Source of the DNA: Acidobacteriota bacterium
GTDB taxonomy: Bacteria; Acidobacteriota; Vicinamibacteria; Vicinamibacterales; UBA8438
Length of the DNA stretch: 39,362 nucleotides
Direction: 5' to 3'
Assembly: GCA_022562495.1 (NCBI GenBank)
Contig: JADFPE010000009.1
Location: 1-39,362 of the forward strand
The number at the start of each line of letters is the position of its first letter. Position 1 is the stretch's first letter. Below the pieces are notes generated by a model, which was given only the letters and a program-made list of their open reading frames with translations, ran no database searches and had not been told where the DNA came from. The translations under genes were made by a program, and so were the position numbers. This document shows, one piece after another, positions 1-7,587 of this stretch.

Positions 1-1
1 G

Positions 2-163
2 ACCCTCGTGCTGGGCGTGACGGGTGCCTGCGGCGGGGCGGCGCCGGACCCGGAGACGATGGACACGAGCGCACCGGCGGCGGCCGTCCATCGCGACCCG
101 ACCCTGGGCGTGGTGCCGTCCGCACCGTTCAAGGAGTCTAGCCCCCGCGTAGCGGGGCTGTGA
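2..163 (+). CDS. C-terminal part of a small putative lipoprotein (5' end outside window)
   Basis: The frame starting at base 2 is open from the window edge to a TGA at 161-163. It begins with hydrophobic residues running into a possible lipobox cysteine (LVLGVTGAC), followed by a Gly/Ala/Pro/Asp-rich stretch like the linker after a lipoprotein cleavage site. The last codons (SSPRVAGL) lie within a GC palindromic repeat at 141-160 that recurs at 13805-13824, so the present C-terminus may have been created by that repeat. No family is recognised. It could instead be non-coding, since only about 53 codons are visible and the start is missing. Confidence 0.3.
   Translation, partial: TLVLGVTGACGGAAPDPETMDTSAPAAAVHRDPTLGVVPSAPFKESSPRVAGL
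141..160 (+). repeat. 20-bp GC palindromic repeat, copy 1
   Basis: GCCCCCGCGTAGCGGGGCTG occurs here and, as an exact reverse complement, at 13805-13824. The core CCCCGCGTAGCGGGG can fold into a short hairpin. It supplies the last codons before the stop of the upstream partial frame. Confidence 0.7.
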
Positions 164-228
164 GAAACGCTCGGCTAGCGAGGCGGAGCCTCGTTAGCCT
201 GCACCCGGGACTAACGGGAGGGGGAGTC

Positions 229-1422
229 ATGCAGAAACTGAGAGGACGTCGTCGACTCGCACTGGGCGCGGTCTGTCTCGCGCTGATTGCCGTCGTCGTG
301 TTGGGGCAAGCGATGCTCGGCCGGACGGTGGCCGCACAGGGAAACATGGTCTTTGGCCCGATGTTCGAGGTCGACCCGTTGTGGCCGAAACCGCTGCCGA
401 ACCACTGGCTGCTCGGCACGACCATCGGCGTGTCGGTGGACGCCCGGGACCACATCTGGATCATCCACCGCGGCGATTCGCTGTCCGCCGGCGAGGTGCC
501 GGCCGCGCAAGATCCACCGAACGCGGCCGAGTGCTGCTTCCCGGCGCCGCCGGTGCTCGAATTCGACCAGGCGGGGACGCTGGTCGGATCCTGGGGCGGT
601 CCCGGTGACGGGTACGAATGGCCGGCGTCGAACCACGGCATCTTCGTCGACCACATGGACAATGTCTGGATCGGAGGCAACGGCGGTCCCGACGCGCAGA
701 TCCTGAAGTTCACCCGGCACGGTCGCTTCCTGATGCAGGTCGGTCGCTCGGGCGCCAGCACCGGCAGCAACGACCCCGCGAACTTCAGCCGAGTGGCCAA
801 GATCTTTGTCGACCCCAAAGAGAACGAGGCCTACATATCGGACGGCTACGGCAACAAGCGGGTGGTGGTGCTCGACGCCGACACCGGTGAGTTCAAACGC
901 TTCTGGGGTGCCTACGGGAACACCCCGGACGACACCGACCTGGGCCGTTACGATCCGAACGCCGAGCCGGCGCCGCAGTTTCGCAACCCGGTACATTGCG
1001 CCGAGCTGTCGTTCGATGGGCTCTTGTATGTCTGCGACCGGGTGAACGATCGGATCCAGGTGTTTGAGCCCGACGGCACCTACGTCCAGGAACTGTTTGT
1101 CGCCAAGGACACGCTGGGCGCCGGCTCCGTGTGGGACATCGCGTTCTCGCGAGACGCCGGCCAGAAGTACATCTATCTTGCTGACGGCGTGAACGAGAAG
1201 ATCTACATCATCGACCGCGCGTCGATGCAGGTCCTGTCGAGCTTTGGCGACGGCGGACGACAGCCGGGTCAGTTCTACGGGGCGCACAGCATCATGACCG
1301 ACTCGCACGGGAACATCTACGTGACCGAGACGTTCGAAGGCAAGCGGGTGCAGAAGTTCGTCTACAAGGGCGAGGGCCCGATCCGGGCGCCGGATCAGGG
1401 TGTCGTCTGGCCGGCGAATTAA
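229..1422 (+). CDS. Exported NHL-repeat six-bladed beta-propeller protein
   Basis: This 397-residue protein has a basic N-terminus and a hydrophobic segment at about residues 11-36, typical of a signal peptide, ending near VAAQG. The rest holds repeated propeller-blade motifs (for example DHIWIIHRG, DNVWIGGNGG, NEAYISDGYGNKRVVVLDADTG, LYVCDRVNDRIQVFEPDG, NIYVTETFEGKRVQKF), as in NHL-repeat and peptidyl-alpha-hydroxyglycine amidating-lyase-like proteins. Such proteins bind or process ligands on the propeller face, but the substrate here cannot be read. The start at ATG 229 is chosen because GGAGGGGGAG lies just upstream; an in-frame upstream start at 160 has no such signal and would run through a repeat. 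A strong terminator follows at 1501-1536. Confidence 0.85.
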   Translation: MQKLRGRRRLALGAVCLALIAVVVLGQAMLGRTVAAQGNMVFGPMFEVDPLWPKPLPNHWLLGTTIGVSVDARDHIWIIHRGDSLSAGEVPAAQDPPNAAECCFPAPPVLEFDQAGTLVGSWGGPGDGYEWPASNHGIFVDHMDNVWIGGNGGPDAQILKFTRHGRFLMQVGRSGASTGSNDPANFSRVAKIFVDPKENEAYISDGYGNKRVVVLDADTGEFKRFWGAYGNTPDDTDLGRYDPNAEPAPQFRNPVHCAELSFDGLLYVCDRVNDRIQVFEPDGTYVQELFVAKDTLGAGSVWDIAFSRDAGQKYIYLADGVNEKIYIIDRASMQVLSSFGDGGRQPGQFYGAHSIMTDSHGNIYVTETFEGKRVQKFVYKGEGPIRAPDQGVVWPAN

Positions 1423-1500
1423 GAGATACCGGCAGGGCGGGATGCGGCCTGCCGCTCTTGTGGCTTCAGGCTGCGGGCATCACAGGCTTCAGGTACTCCA

Positions 1501-1536
1501 GGCGGTGGGTTTCCTACGGACCCACCGCCTTTTTTT
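1501..1536 (+). terminator. Rho-independent terminator of the beta-propeller gene
   Basis: A perfect 10-bp stem GGCGGTGGGT (1501-1510) pairs with ACCCACCGCC (1520-1529) across a 9-nt loop and is followed by seven T residues (1530-1536). It lies about 80 bp after the stop codon of the NHL protein. It is the clearest intrinsic terminator in the window. Confidence 0.93.
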
Positions 1537-1620
1537 GTTGGGCTGCGGATAGCGGCGGTGCCTCTCCAGCCGTGTGATGGGCGCCGTCAGAGCAAAGCCC
1601 AAAGCCCGAACGACACGGTC

Positions 1621-1729
1621 GGTGTTCCTGCCGAGGTGTTCGCCTGACAAGGCGCGACGAGCGAGCAGCCAGGTGGGCTGTGACCGAGGAAGCAACGCAG
1701 CTCAGGTGGGCGCCTCGGTCAGGAACACC
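1621..1729 (+). repeat. Interspersed repeat copy A, flanked by inverted repeats
   Basis: The core at about 1641-1712 contains GGCGCGACGAGCGAGCAG and GTGACCGAGG-AAGCAACGCAG, shared with copies near 18194, 24838, 31443 and 37971. It is bracketed by imperfect inverted repeats of about 17 bp: GGTGTTCCTGCCGAGG at 1621-1636 and CCTCGGTCAGGAACACC at 1713-1729. The right arm touches the stop codon of the cyclase gene. The element fills the spacer between two convergent genes and has no coding capacity of its own. Confidence 0.65.
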
Positions 1730-2739
1730 TAGAACATCGCGATCGGGTTCACCGGCGACCCGGTGCCGTTCGGAATCGGCAGCGGCGCGATGGTCAGCAT
1801 GAACTCCCATCGGCCCCGTGCGGCGGCCGCCTCGCTCAGCGCTTGGAAGTCGGCGCGGTCGAGCAGGTGGATGCCCAGCATCGTCAAGGCGAAGTTGTGG
1901 AGGGCGAGCCGGGGCAGGTCGCCGTCCGGCTGTGGCATGTAGCCGGGGGTCTCCCACCCGGCAAGCGCGACATCGCGCTCTCGCAGCCACGGGATCACCG
2001 CGTTGTCGAGACCGGCGGCCTCCCGGCCCGTGTCGAACGGGCCGATGTCGTCCTGCCTGGCCCATCGACCCCACCGCACGAGGAAGGCATCGCCGGGCCC
2101 GACGCGCACTCCGGCCATCTCCTCCCACGCCTCGAGATCCTCGACATAGATGCGAGTGCCCGGCTCCAGATACGGCACCCCCTTCAGGCGTGGGATGTCA
2201 TAGAGCACGCCCCGCGTCACGATACCGTCCTTCATGTTGAGGATGGAGTTCTTCATCGCGCCATCCTCCATCGTCACCAGATCCGCCACGTCATAGCCGT
2301 TCCACATCTTGCCGTCGAAGAAGATGTGGGCGAACGCGTCGAGATGTGTCGTGCCCGGGCCGTGGATGCAGGGGTAGGCGATCCGGTCTGCGGCGGCGGA
2401 TCGTGACGCGCGCACCATCGACCATTCGATCGGGCACGGGTTGTCGAGGCTGACGTAGGTCTGGGCGTCGGACGCCAGTGAGACGGTGAAGCCCTCGGTG
2501 ACGAGCGCCGCCGCCGCGGCGCGTTTGGCTGGTGTCACCAGGTTGAGCGCGCCCAGCTCGTCGTCCGGTCCCCACCGGCCCCAGTTCGAGAGCTCCCGCA
2601 GCCACCGCTCGTATTGGGCCGCCGTCACCAACGGATGTGACGTGTCGGGCCGTTGTGCGCCGAGGCCGGCCGAGACGGCGGCGACGCAGACAGTGCCCAT
2701 CAGCAACCAGGCCGGGAACGCAGGTCGGTATCTCTTCAT
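1729..2739 (-). CDS. Exported cyclase-family protein (kynurenine-formamidase-like)
   Basis: This 336-residue protein has a signal peptide (MKRYRPAFPAWLLMGTVC, cleavage near GLGAQ). Its mature part matches the cyclase/kynurenine formamidase fold (PF04199). The metal-site motif is visible as GTTHLDAFAH, equivalent to HxGTHxDxPxH, and RGVLYDIPRLKG and GDAFLVRWGRW are also typical. Family members are metal-dependent hydrolases of amide or lactone bonds; the substrate is unknown. The start at 2739 is preferred over an upstream in-frame start at 2841 because it gives a clean signal peptide and because a TATAAT lies 12 nt before it. It is divergent from the STAS gene. Confidence 0.85.
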   Translation of the reverse strand: MKRYRPAFPAWLLMGTVCVAAVSAGLGAQRPDTSHPLVTAAQYERWLRELSNWGRWGPDDELGALNLVTPAKRAAAAALVTEGFTVSLASDAQTYVSLDNPCPIEWSMVRASRSAAADRIAYPCIHGPGTTHLDAFAHIFFDGKMWNGYDVADLVTMEDGAMKNSILNMKDGIVTRGVLYDIPRLKGVPYLEPGTRIYVEDLEAWEEMAGVRVGPGDAFLVRWGRWARQDDIGPFDTGREAAGLDNAVIPWLRERDVALAGWETPGYMPQPDGDLPRLALHNFALTMLGIHLLDRADFQALSEAAAARGRWEFMLTIAPLPIPNGTGSPVNPIAMF

Positions 2740-2751
2740 GGGATCGCTGGC

Positions 2752-2757
2752 ATTATA
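2752..2757 (-). promoter_or_regulatory. -10 element (TATAAT) for the cyclase gene, near-leaderless
   Basis: On the minus strand a perfect TATAAT ends 12 nt before the ATG at 2739. There is no Shine-Dalgarno sequence between them and no good -35 match. Transcription starting 6-7 nt after the -10 would leave a 5' leader of only about 6 nt. Confidence 0.5.
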
Positions 2758-2933
2758 CCTGCGTCGCACCGCATTCTCGACGGTGGGCAGACACCTGGGC
2801 ACCGGCTTGCTTGTCGGAGGGCCGAGCAGTCGAGAGATCACGTGGCGGTTCGTGGGCGACCGGTGTTCGGTTTTCGCGGAGCGGTCGTTGACCTGTATAT
2901 GAGGAAAGGCCGGCGCGATCAGAGAGGGCGACC

Positions 2934-3332
2934 ATGGAGATCACCCACCGCACACGAGGCTCGACGACGATCATCCGCATGAGCGGACGCTGGGTCTGCG
3001 ATTACGACCTGCGCACCGACCTGCGTAGTCACGTTCATCGCCTCATCGAGGCGGGGCGGCTCGACCTTGTGCTGGATCTGAGCGGGGTGACCTTCGCCGA
3101 CTCGACGGTGGTCGGTGAGATCGCCGCGACGCATGTCGCGCTGCACCGGCGTGGGGGGCGGTTGACACTGCTGAACCCGAACACGCGGATGTCCCGGCTG
3201 CTCTCGGTCTCCCGGCTGGCGAGTGTCATCGGGGTCATCCGATCAGGCGATTCGCCGGCGGGCCCTCTCGGCGAGATCACACGGAGCATGGACGCGGAGC
3301 CCCAGGTCCCCATCGGACGCGCGGTGCCGTAG
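2934..3332 (+). CDS. STAS-domain protein (anti-sigma-factor-antagonist-like)
   Basis: This 132-residue protein aligns with STAS domains of the SpoIIAA/RsbV type. It has a beta-strand start (EITHRTRGSTTIIRMSGRW), then LDLVLDLSGVTFADSTVVGEI, with the Ser of ADST where the phosphorylated serine of anti-anti-sigma factors sits, then a helix and GGRLTLLNPNTRMSRLL. About 25 residues follow the domain and look disordered. An AGAGGGCG ribosome-binding site precedes ATG 2934. No kinase or sigma factor gene is adjacent, so its partner is unknown. It may regulate a sigma factor or act in another STAS-based switch. Confidence 0.75.
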   Translation: MEITHRTRGSTTIIRMSGRWVCDYDLRTDLRSHVHRLIEAGRLDLVLDLSGVTFADSTVVGEIAATHVALHRRGGRLTLLNPNTRMSRLLSVSRLASVIGVIRSGDSPAGPLGEITRSMDAEPQVPIGRAVP

Positions 3333-3443
3333 CGCGTCCGTCTCCTTGCGTCCGACGCGGTCGGTGCGTCATCGGTACGGGGCGCGACAGCGTGGGTATC
3401 ATGTCGCGCACTGCCGCCTGTCCGTCTACCGGACCGGCGCCGG

Positions 3444-3489
3444 CGGACAGCGCGGTCCGGAACGCTATAATCATCCGACACATGATGTG
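3444..3489 (+). promoter_or_regulatory. Putative promoter and short palindrome upstream of the cytochrome gene
   Basis: CGGACA (3444-3449) lies 16 bp before a perfect TATAAT (3466-3471). The TATAAT is followed by an 11-bp inverted repeat, CACATGATGTG (3479-3489), near the expected transcription start and so placed like an operator. The first gene of the cytochrome/PepSY run starts at 3577 with its own ribosome-binding site. The rest of the 3333-3576 gap shows nothing I can name. Confidence 0.45.
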
Positions 3490-3576
3490 CGGGCGTTCGT
3501 GAGCCCGGCGGCACGTACACTGGCCGCCGAGTCCATGACGTGGCGCCATGGCTGGGGGAACGGGCAAGGAGACGAC

Positions 3577-4077
3577 ATGCGAACGAAGATCGGGCTGATT
3601 GTCGCGGCCGCGAGCGTGGTGGCCGCGTGCGCGGCGGACGCACCCACCGGGCCGCCGTTCCGGACGGACGCGACCGTTCGGATGCTGATGGCGAACCTGG
3701 TCGATCCGGCGGCCGACCTGGTGTGGGATGCGGTCGGGACGATCGTGGACGTGAACGGCGAGAACCACTGGGAGCCGGAGACCGAGGAGCAGTGGTTGTC
3801 GGTCCGTTACGGCGCAATGTCGATGATCGAGGCCGGCAACCTGCTGATGATGGACACCCGTGCTCGCGACCAGGACCAGTGGATCCGGCTGTCGGAGGCG
3901 ATGATGGACGCCGGCACGCTGATGTTCCAGGCGGCCGAGGACGAGGACGCGGACCGGGTGTTTGCGCTGGGTGAAGACGTCTACAACGCCTGCAACAACT
4001 GCCACATGCTGTATTGGATCGACGATGCCGACCGCGGTCGCGCCATCGACTCCGCGTCCGGAGGGGCAGCGCCCTAG
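3577..4077 (+). CDS. Class II c-type cytochrome, lipoprotein
   Basis: This 166-residue protein has a lipoprotein signal peptide (MRTKIGLIVAAASVVAAC, lipobox VAAC). A mostly helical body follows, with a single haem-binding motif CNNCH about 30 residues from the C-terminus. A C-terminal CxxCH in a small four-helix protein is the layout of cytochrome c' and related class II cytochromes. The protein should be anchored in the envelope and carry one covalent haem; whether it binds gases or transfers electrons is not visible. ATG 3577 is preceded by CAAGGAGACGAC. A second class II cytochrome of similar size lies at 5912-6415, and a PepSY membrane protein sits between them. Confidence 0.82.
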   Translation: MRTKIGLIVAAASVVAACAADAPTGPPFRTDATVRMLMANLVDPAADLVWDAVGTIVDVNGENHWEPETEEQWLSVRYGAMSMIEAGNLLMMDTRARDQDQWIRLSEAMMDAGTLMFQAAEDEDADRVFALGEDVYNACNNCHMLYWIDDADRGRAIDSASGGAAP

Positions 4078-4107
4078 GGTTACACAGACCGCGCCGTCGC
4101 CACTCCC

Positions 4108-5712
4108 GTGTCTGCCTCACCAACACTCTGGCGCCGTGTCCTGATCTACATGCATCGCTGGCTGGGCATCGCCGGCAGTCTCCTGTTCGTGGTCTGGTTC
4201 GTGTCCGGCATGGTCATGATGTACGCCGGGATGCCGAGCCTGACCACCGAGGAGCGGTTGTCACGGCTACCGCGGCTCGACCTGTCGCAGGCGCGGGTCG
4301 ACGTGAGCGAGGCGGCCGTACGGGTCGGAGTAGCGCCGCGGCGGATCGTGGTCGGGATGCTCGGGGACCGGCCGGTGTATCGGTTCACCGGCGCCGGCGG
4401 CGTCACCACGGTGTACGCGGATACCGGGGCGGCGTTCGACGGGCTCGACGCCGCGGCGGCCGTGGCGGTCGCCCGTCGGTTCGCACCCGAGCACGCCGCG
4501 ACCACGCGCTACGACGCCAGGCTCAGGGACCCCGACCAGTGGACCCTGCAGAGCCGCGCCTACTTCCCTCTTCATCGTGTGCGTCTGGGCGACGACGCCG
4601 ACACCGTGCTCTACGTGTCGGATCGCACGGGCGAGCCGGTCATGCAGACGACCCGGCAGACCCGGCGGTGGGGCTATGTGGGCGCCGTGCTGCACTGGCT
4701 CTATTTCAGGCCGTTGCGGTCCCGCGCGGCGTTGTGGAGCGACGTGGTCATCTGGCTGTCGGTCCTCGGGTGCGTGCTCTGCCTGTCCGGGCTGGTCTGG
4801 GGGGTGTGGCGGGTCGCGTCCTCGAAGGTCTACCGGCTCCGTGGCGGTCCGTCGCACTCGCCCTATGCCGGCCTGATGCGATGGCACCACTACACGGGAC
4901 TGGTGTTTGGCCTGGTCACCTTCACCTGGGTGTTCAGCGGCGCGTTGTCGATGGACCCCTGGGGCTGGCACCCCGGGACCGGGCCCACACGGGTGCAGCG
5001 TGAGGTGGTCACTGGCGGGTCGCTCCGGCTCGGGCCGTTGACGGTGGCGCAGCTCCGCGCCGGGATCGACGCCATCGTCCCGGCGTTCGTTCCGAAGGAG
5101 CTGGAGGTCGTGCAGTTGCTCGGCGAGCCGTATGTGCTGGCGCAGCACGTCCGGCAGGCGGGAGTCGACAACGTCCGGGGCTCGCTACCGAACACGATGG
5201 CCGGCGAGTGGACGCACCCTCTGGAGCAGCGGCTGGTCTCGGTGGTGCACCCGGAACGCGGAGCGTTCAGCCGGTTCGAAGACGAGGTGTTCGACGCGCT
5301 GGCGGTGGCGGTCATGCCCGGTGCCGACGTCATCGAGGCGACCTGGCTCCGGGCATATGACGCCTACTATTACGACCGGAGTCAGAGACGCCGGCTCCCG
5401 GTGTTGCGCGTCAGATACGACGACCCGCAGCGCACCTGGCTCTACTTCGACCCGCACCGCGGCGCGATCGCGCGCAAGGAAGAACGGCTGACCCGGCTCA
5501 ACCGTTGGCTGTATCACGGGCTGCACAGCCTGGATTTCCCTTTCCTGTACTATCGGCGCCCGCTGTGGGACGTCGTCGTCATCCTCCTCAGCCTCGGCGG
5601 CATCGCGGTCAGCATGACATCGCTCATGCAGGGTTGGCGCCGGCTTCGCCGCCATGGCCGGCGGATCTTCCGGTTTCCCGGCAGGGCCGGCGGGAAGTTC
5701 CGGTCATCTTGA
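4108..5712 (+). CDS. PepSY-associated transmembrane protein
   Basis: This 534-residue membrane protein has the layout of the PepSY_TM family. TM1 with HRWLGIAGSLLFVVWFVSG lies near residues 15-40. A periplasmic PepSY-like part follows, then LHWLYF and a TM block at about 205-240, then WHHYTGLVFGLVTFTWVFSG at about 260-280, a second extracytoplasmic part, and a last TM after LYHGLHSLDFPFLYY. The repeated histidines in or next to the membrane (HRW, LHW, WHH, YHGLH) are candidate haem ligands. Relatives are linked to ferric-siderophore reduction or other transmembrane electron transfer. The GTG start lacks a clear ribosome-binding site; the ATG at 4150 is an alternative. Its place between two c-type cytochromes supports a redox role. 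Confidence 0.8.
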   Translation: MSASPTLWRRVLIYMHRWLGIAGSLLFVVWFVSGMVMMYAGMPSLTTEERLSRLPRLDLSQARVDVSEAAVRVGVAPRRIVVGMLGDRPVYRFTGAGGVTTVYADTGAAFDGLDAAAAVAVARRFAPEHAATTRYDARLRDPDQWTLQSRAYFPLHRVRLGDDADTVLYVSDRTGEPVMQTTRQTRRWGYVGAVLHWLYFRPLRSRAALWSDVVIWLSVLGCVLCLSGLVWGVWRVASSKVYRLRGGPSHSPYAGLMRWHHYTGLVFGLVTFTWVFSGALSMDPWGWHPGTGPTRVQREVVTGGSLRLGPLTVAQLRAGIDAIVPAFVPKELEVVQLLGEPYVLAQHVRQAGVDNVRGSLPNTMAGEWTHPLEQRLVSVVHPERGAFSRFEDEVFDALAVAVMPGADVIEATWLRAYDAYYYDRSQRRRLPVLRVRYDDPQRTWLYFDPHRGAIARKEERLTRLNRWLYHGLHSLDFPFLYYRRPLWDVVVILLSLGGIAVSMTSLMQGWRRLRRHGRRIFRFPGRAGGKFRSS

Positions 5713-5911
5713 CCTGATGCATGCCCCGAGGTACACTGCGCGCCACCGTGCTGCACGGCGTGCCTTGGTATGCGCGGCTGTGGCCATCGGCCCGTCCAGC
5801 CGTGTGATGGCTATCGGGTGCCGGTGTGAGTGAGGGGGGTCCGCGCGGCCGGTCTGCTCGACCGGTACAGCGCGTATCTGCTCGGACGGGGCCCATCGTA
5901 CGGAGGTCGAC

Positions 5912-6415
5912 ATGCGAGTTATTGGTATGCTGTTCGTCATCCTGTTCATGACCGCCGTCACGACGGCGCAGGCTCCGGCTCGTGAGCCGGTCGGCCCTCT
6001 GGCCCTGGTCATGCGGTCCATCCTGTTCCCCAACTCGAACATCCTCTTCGACACGCAGTCGCGGGACCCGGATGCGCCGCCCGAGACCCGCGACGATGGC
6101 ACGGTGTCGGCGACGTTCTCGAATATCTACACCGGGTGGGGGTTGGTGGAGGCCGCCTCGGTCGCGCTCGCCGAGTCGGCCCAGCTCATCATGATGGAGG
6201 GGCGGATGTGTGAGAACGGCCTCCCCGTGCCGGTAGGCAATGCCGATTTCCAGCAGTTCGCGCGCGACCTGGTGGACGTCGGCACGAAGGCCTACGAGAT
6301 CGCCAAGACCAAGAATCTGGACGCCATGATCGAGATCACCAACGACGTGGCAGGGGCGTGCGAGAACTGTCACGCCGTCTATCGCAGGTACGAGGACCGG
6401 TGCACCGCTCCGTGA
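5912..6415 (+). CDS. Class II c-type cytochrome, secreted
   Basis: This 167-residue protein has a signal peptide (MRVIGMLFVILFMTAVTTAQA) and one haem motif, CENCHAVYR, about 20 residues from the end, the cytochrome c' layout. It parallels the lipoprotein cytochrome at 3577-4077 in length and in segments such as SxxALMMxxG-like helices, but it lacks a lipobox and so is probably soluble in the periplasm. A CGGAGG ribosome-binding site precedes ATG 5912. Two extra cysteines (RMCENG and DRCTAP) might form a disulfide. The upstream gap 5713-5911 shows no clear promoter or repeat. Its partner may be the PepSY protein before it or the DUF6644-like proteins after it. Confidence 0.8.
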   Translation: MRVIGMLFVILFMTAVTTAQAPAREPVGPLALVMRSILFPNSNILFDTQSRDPDAPPETRDDGTVSATFSNIYTGWGLVEAASVALAESAQLIMMEGRMCENGLPVPVGNADFQQFARDLVDVGTKAYEIAKTKNLDAMIEITNDVAGACENCHAVYRRYEDRCTAP

Positions 6416-6459
6416 CACGGGTGGGTGGACCGAGACGGCTGAGGACGGAGCACTAGCGG

Positions 6460-6987
6460 ATGGTGCGGAGCGTGTTCGAGTGGATCGACGTGATGCCGAT
6501 GAGCATCGCGTGGCGGGAATCGCTGAACGGCTACCCGCTCCTGCTGACGGCGCATGTCGTCAGCATGGGACTCGTGGCGGGCATCATCATCTTCTGGGAC
6601 ATGCGGCTCGCCGGGGTCGCGCTCAAGCAGGTGCCGCTGTCGAAGTTTCAGGCCACGATGTTTCCCTGGATGACCCTCGGTCTGTTGATCAATGCTGGCA
6701 CCGGTGCCGCGATGGTGTTCAGCCAGCCGATGCGCTACTACCCCAACTTCTACTTCTGGATGAAGAACGGCTTCTTGATCCTCGCATTGATCAACATGTT
6801 GTACTTTCACGCCAGGATCGGCAAAACGGTGGCTGACTGGGAGCACGACCCGGTCATGCCGTTCGCGGCCCGGATGGCCGGCTACGCGTCGCTGGCGCTC
6901 TGGGCCGGCATCATCGTCGCGGGGCGGATGATCGCCTACAGCGGGCTTGTGCCGGCCTGGTGGATCGGGTTGGATCTAGGGTCATAG
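6460..6987 (+). CDS. DUF6644-like integral membrane protein 1
   Basis: This 175-residue protein has four hydrophobic spans: about 22-45 (PLLLTAHVVSMGLVAGIIIFW), 65-85, 100-120 and 140-162. Conserved-looking charged or aromatic positions lie in or near them (H in LTAHVVSMG, WDMRLAG, MRYYPNFYFWMKN). It resembles the DUF6644 family as I recall it; no function is established. Histidines in TM1 and near TM3 (LYFHARIG) could ligate haem, which is only inference. It starts 44 bp after the cytochrome gene, and the paralogous gene follows after 3 bp, so the two are surely co-transcribed. Confidence 0.7.
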   Translation: MVRSVFEWIDVMPMSIAWRESLNGYPLLLTAHVVSMGLVAGIIIFWDMRLAGVALKQVPLSKFQATMFPWMTLGLLINAGTGAAMVFSQPMRYYPNFYFWMKNGFLILALINMLYFHARIGKTVADWEHDPVMPFAARMAGYASLALWAGIIVAGRMIAYSGLVPAWWIGLDLGS

Positions 6988-6990
6988 AAC

Positions 6991-7470
6991 ATGTCGATGT
7001 TGCCGTTCTTCGAATGGATGGGTCGCCTTCGGCTCAGCGCCTTTTTCCTCGAGTCCGTTTGGCCGACGCCGATCGTCCAGAACATCCACCTGATCGCGAT
7101 CGCGGTGTTCGCCGGCTCCGTGCTGGTGGTCGATCTGCGCATGCTCGGTCGGGGGCTGAGGGAGACGCCGCTCGCCGAGCTGGCTCGCAGCGTCGAGCCG
7201 TGGCTCATCGGGAGCTTCGTCGTGTTGGTGCTCTCCGGGATTCCACAGATGACGTCAACGGCGTTGAAGCAGTACTACAGCCCCTTCTTCTGGTGGAAGA
7301 TGCAGGCGGTGCTGATCGGCGTGATATGGACGGTCACGGTGCGTCGGCGGATGTCGATGCGGACCGAGGCCGAGCTCGGGCCGGTCTGGCCCAAGGTGGT
7401 GGGGCTGGTCTCGATCGCGATCTGGACCAGCGTCGCGGTCGGAGCGCGATTGATCGGGCTGATGGGCTGA
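6991..7470 (+). CDS. DUF6644-like integral membrane protein 2
   Basis: This 159-residue paralogue of the preceding gene has four hydrophobic spans. Matching landmarks are VQNIHLIAIAVFAGSVLVVDLRMLG (compare LTAHVVSMGLVAGIIIFWDMRLAG) and QYYSPFFWWKMQAVLIG (compare MRYYPNFYFWMKNGFLIL). The aligned histidine of TM1 (NIHLI versus TAHVV) is kept in both copies, while the second histidine of copy 1 is not. The tandem pair may form a heterodimer in the inner membrane. A 117-bp gap follows before the next gene. Confidence 0.7.
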   Translation: MSMLPFFEWMGRLRLSAFFLESVWPTPIVQNIHLIAIAVFAGSVLVVDLRMLGRGLRETPLAELARSVEPWLIGSFVVLVLSGIPQMTSTALKQYYSPFFWWKMQAVLIGVIWTVTVRRRMSMRTEAELGPVWPKVVGLVSIAIWTSVAVGARLIGLMG

Positions 7471-7587
7471 TCTAAGCTACTGGGCTGATCGAATAGGTGA
7501 AACGCGTGTTCACGCCGGAGGGGTCAACCAGCCGCGCCGGGGGCACGCCAGTCAGGACACGCGCGTGGCGTGAGGGAGACCGAGCAA

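Noticed and set aside
1565-5810. A 16-bp identity (TCCAGCCGTGTGATGG) between 1565-1580 and 5795-5810
   Set aside because: A single 16-bp match is not surprising in 39 kb of GC-rich DNA on both strands, and the flanks do not align, so it is not called a repeat family.
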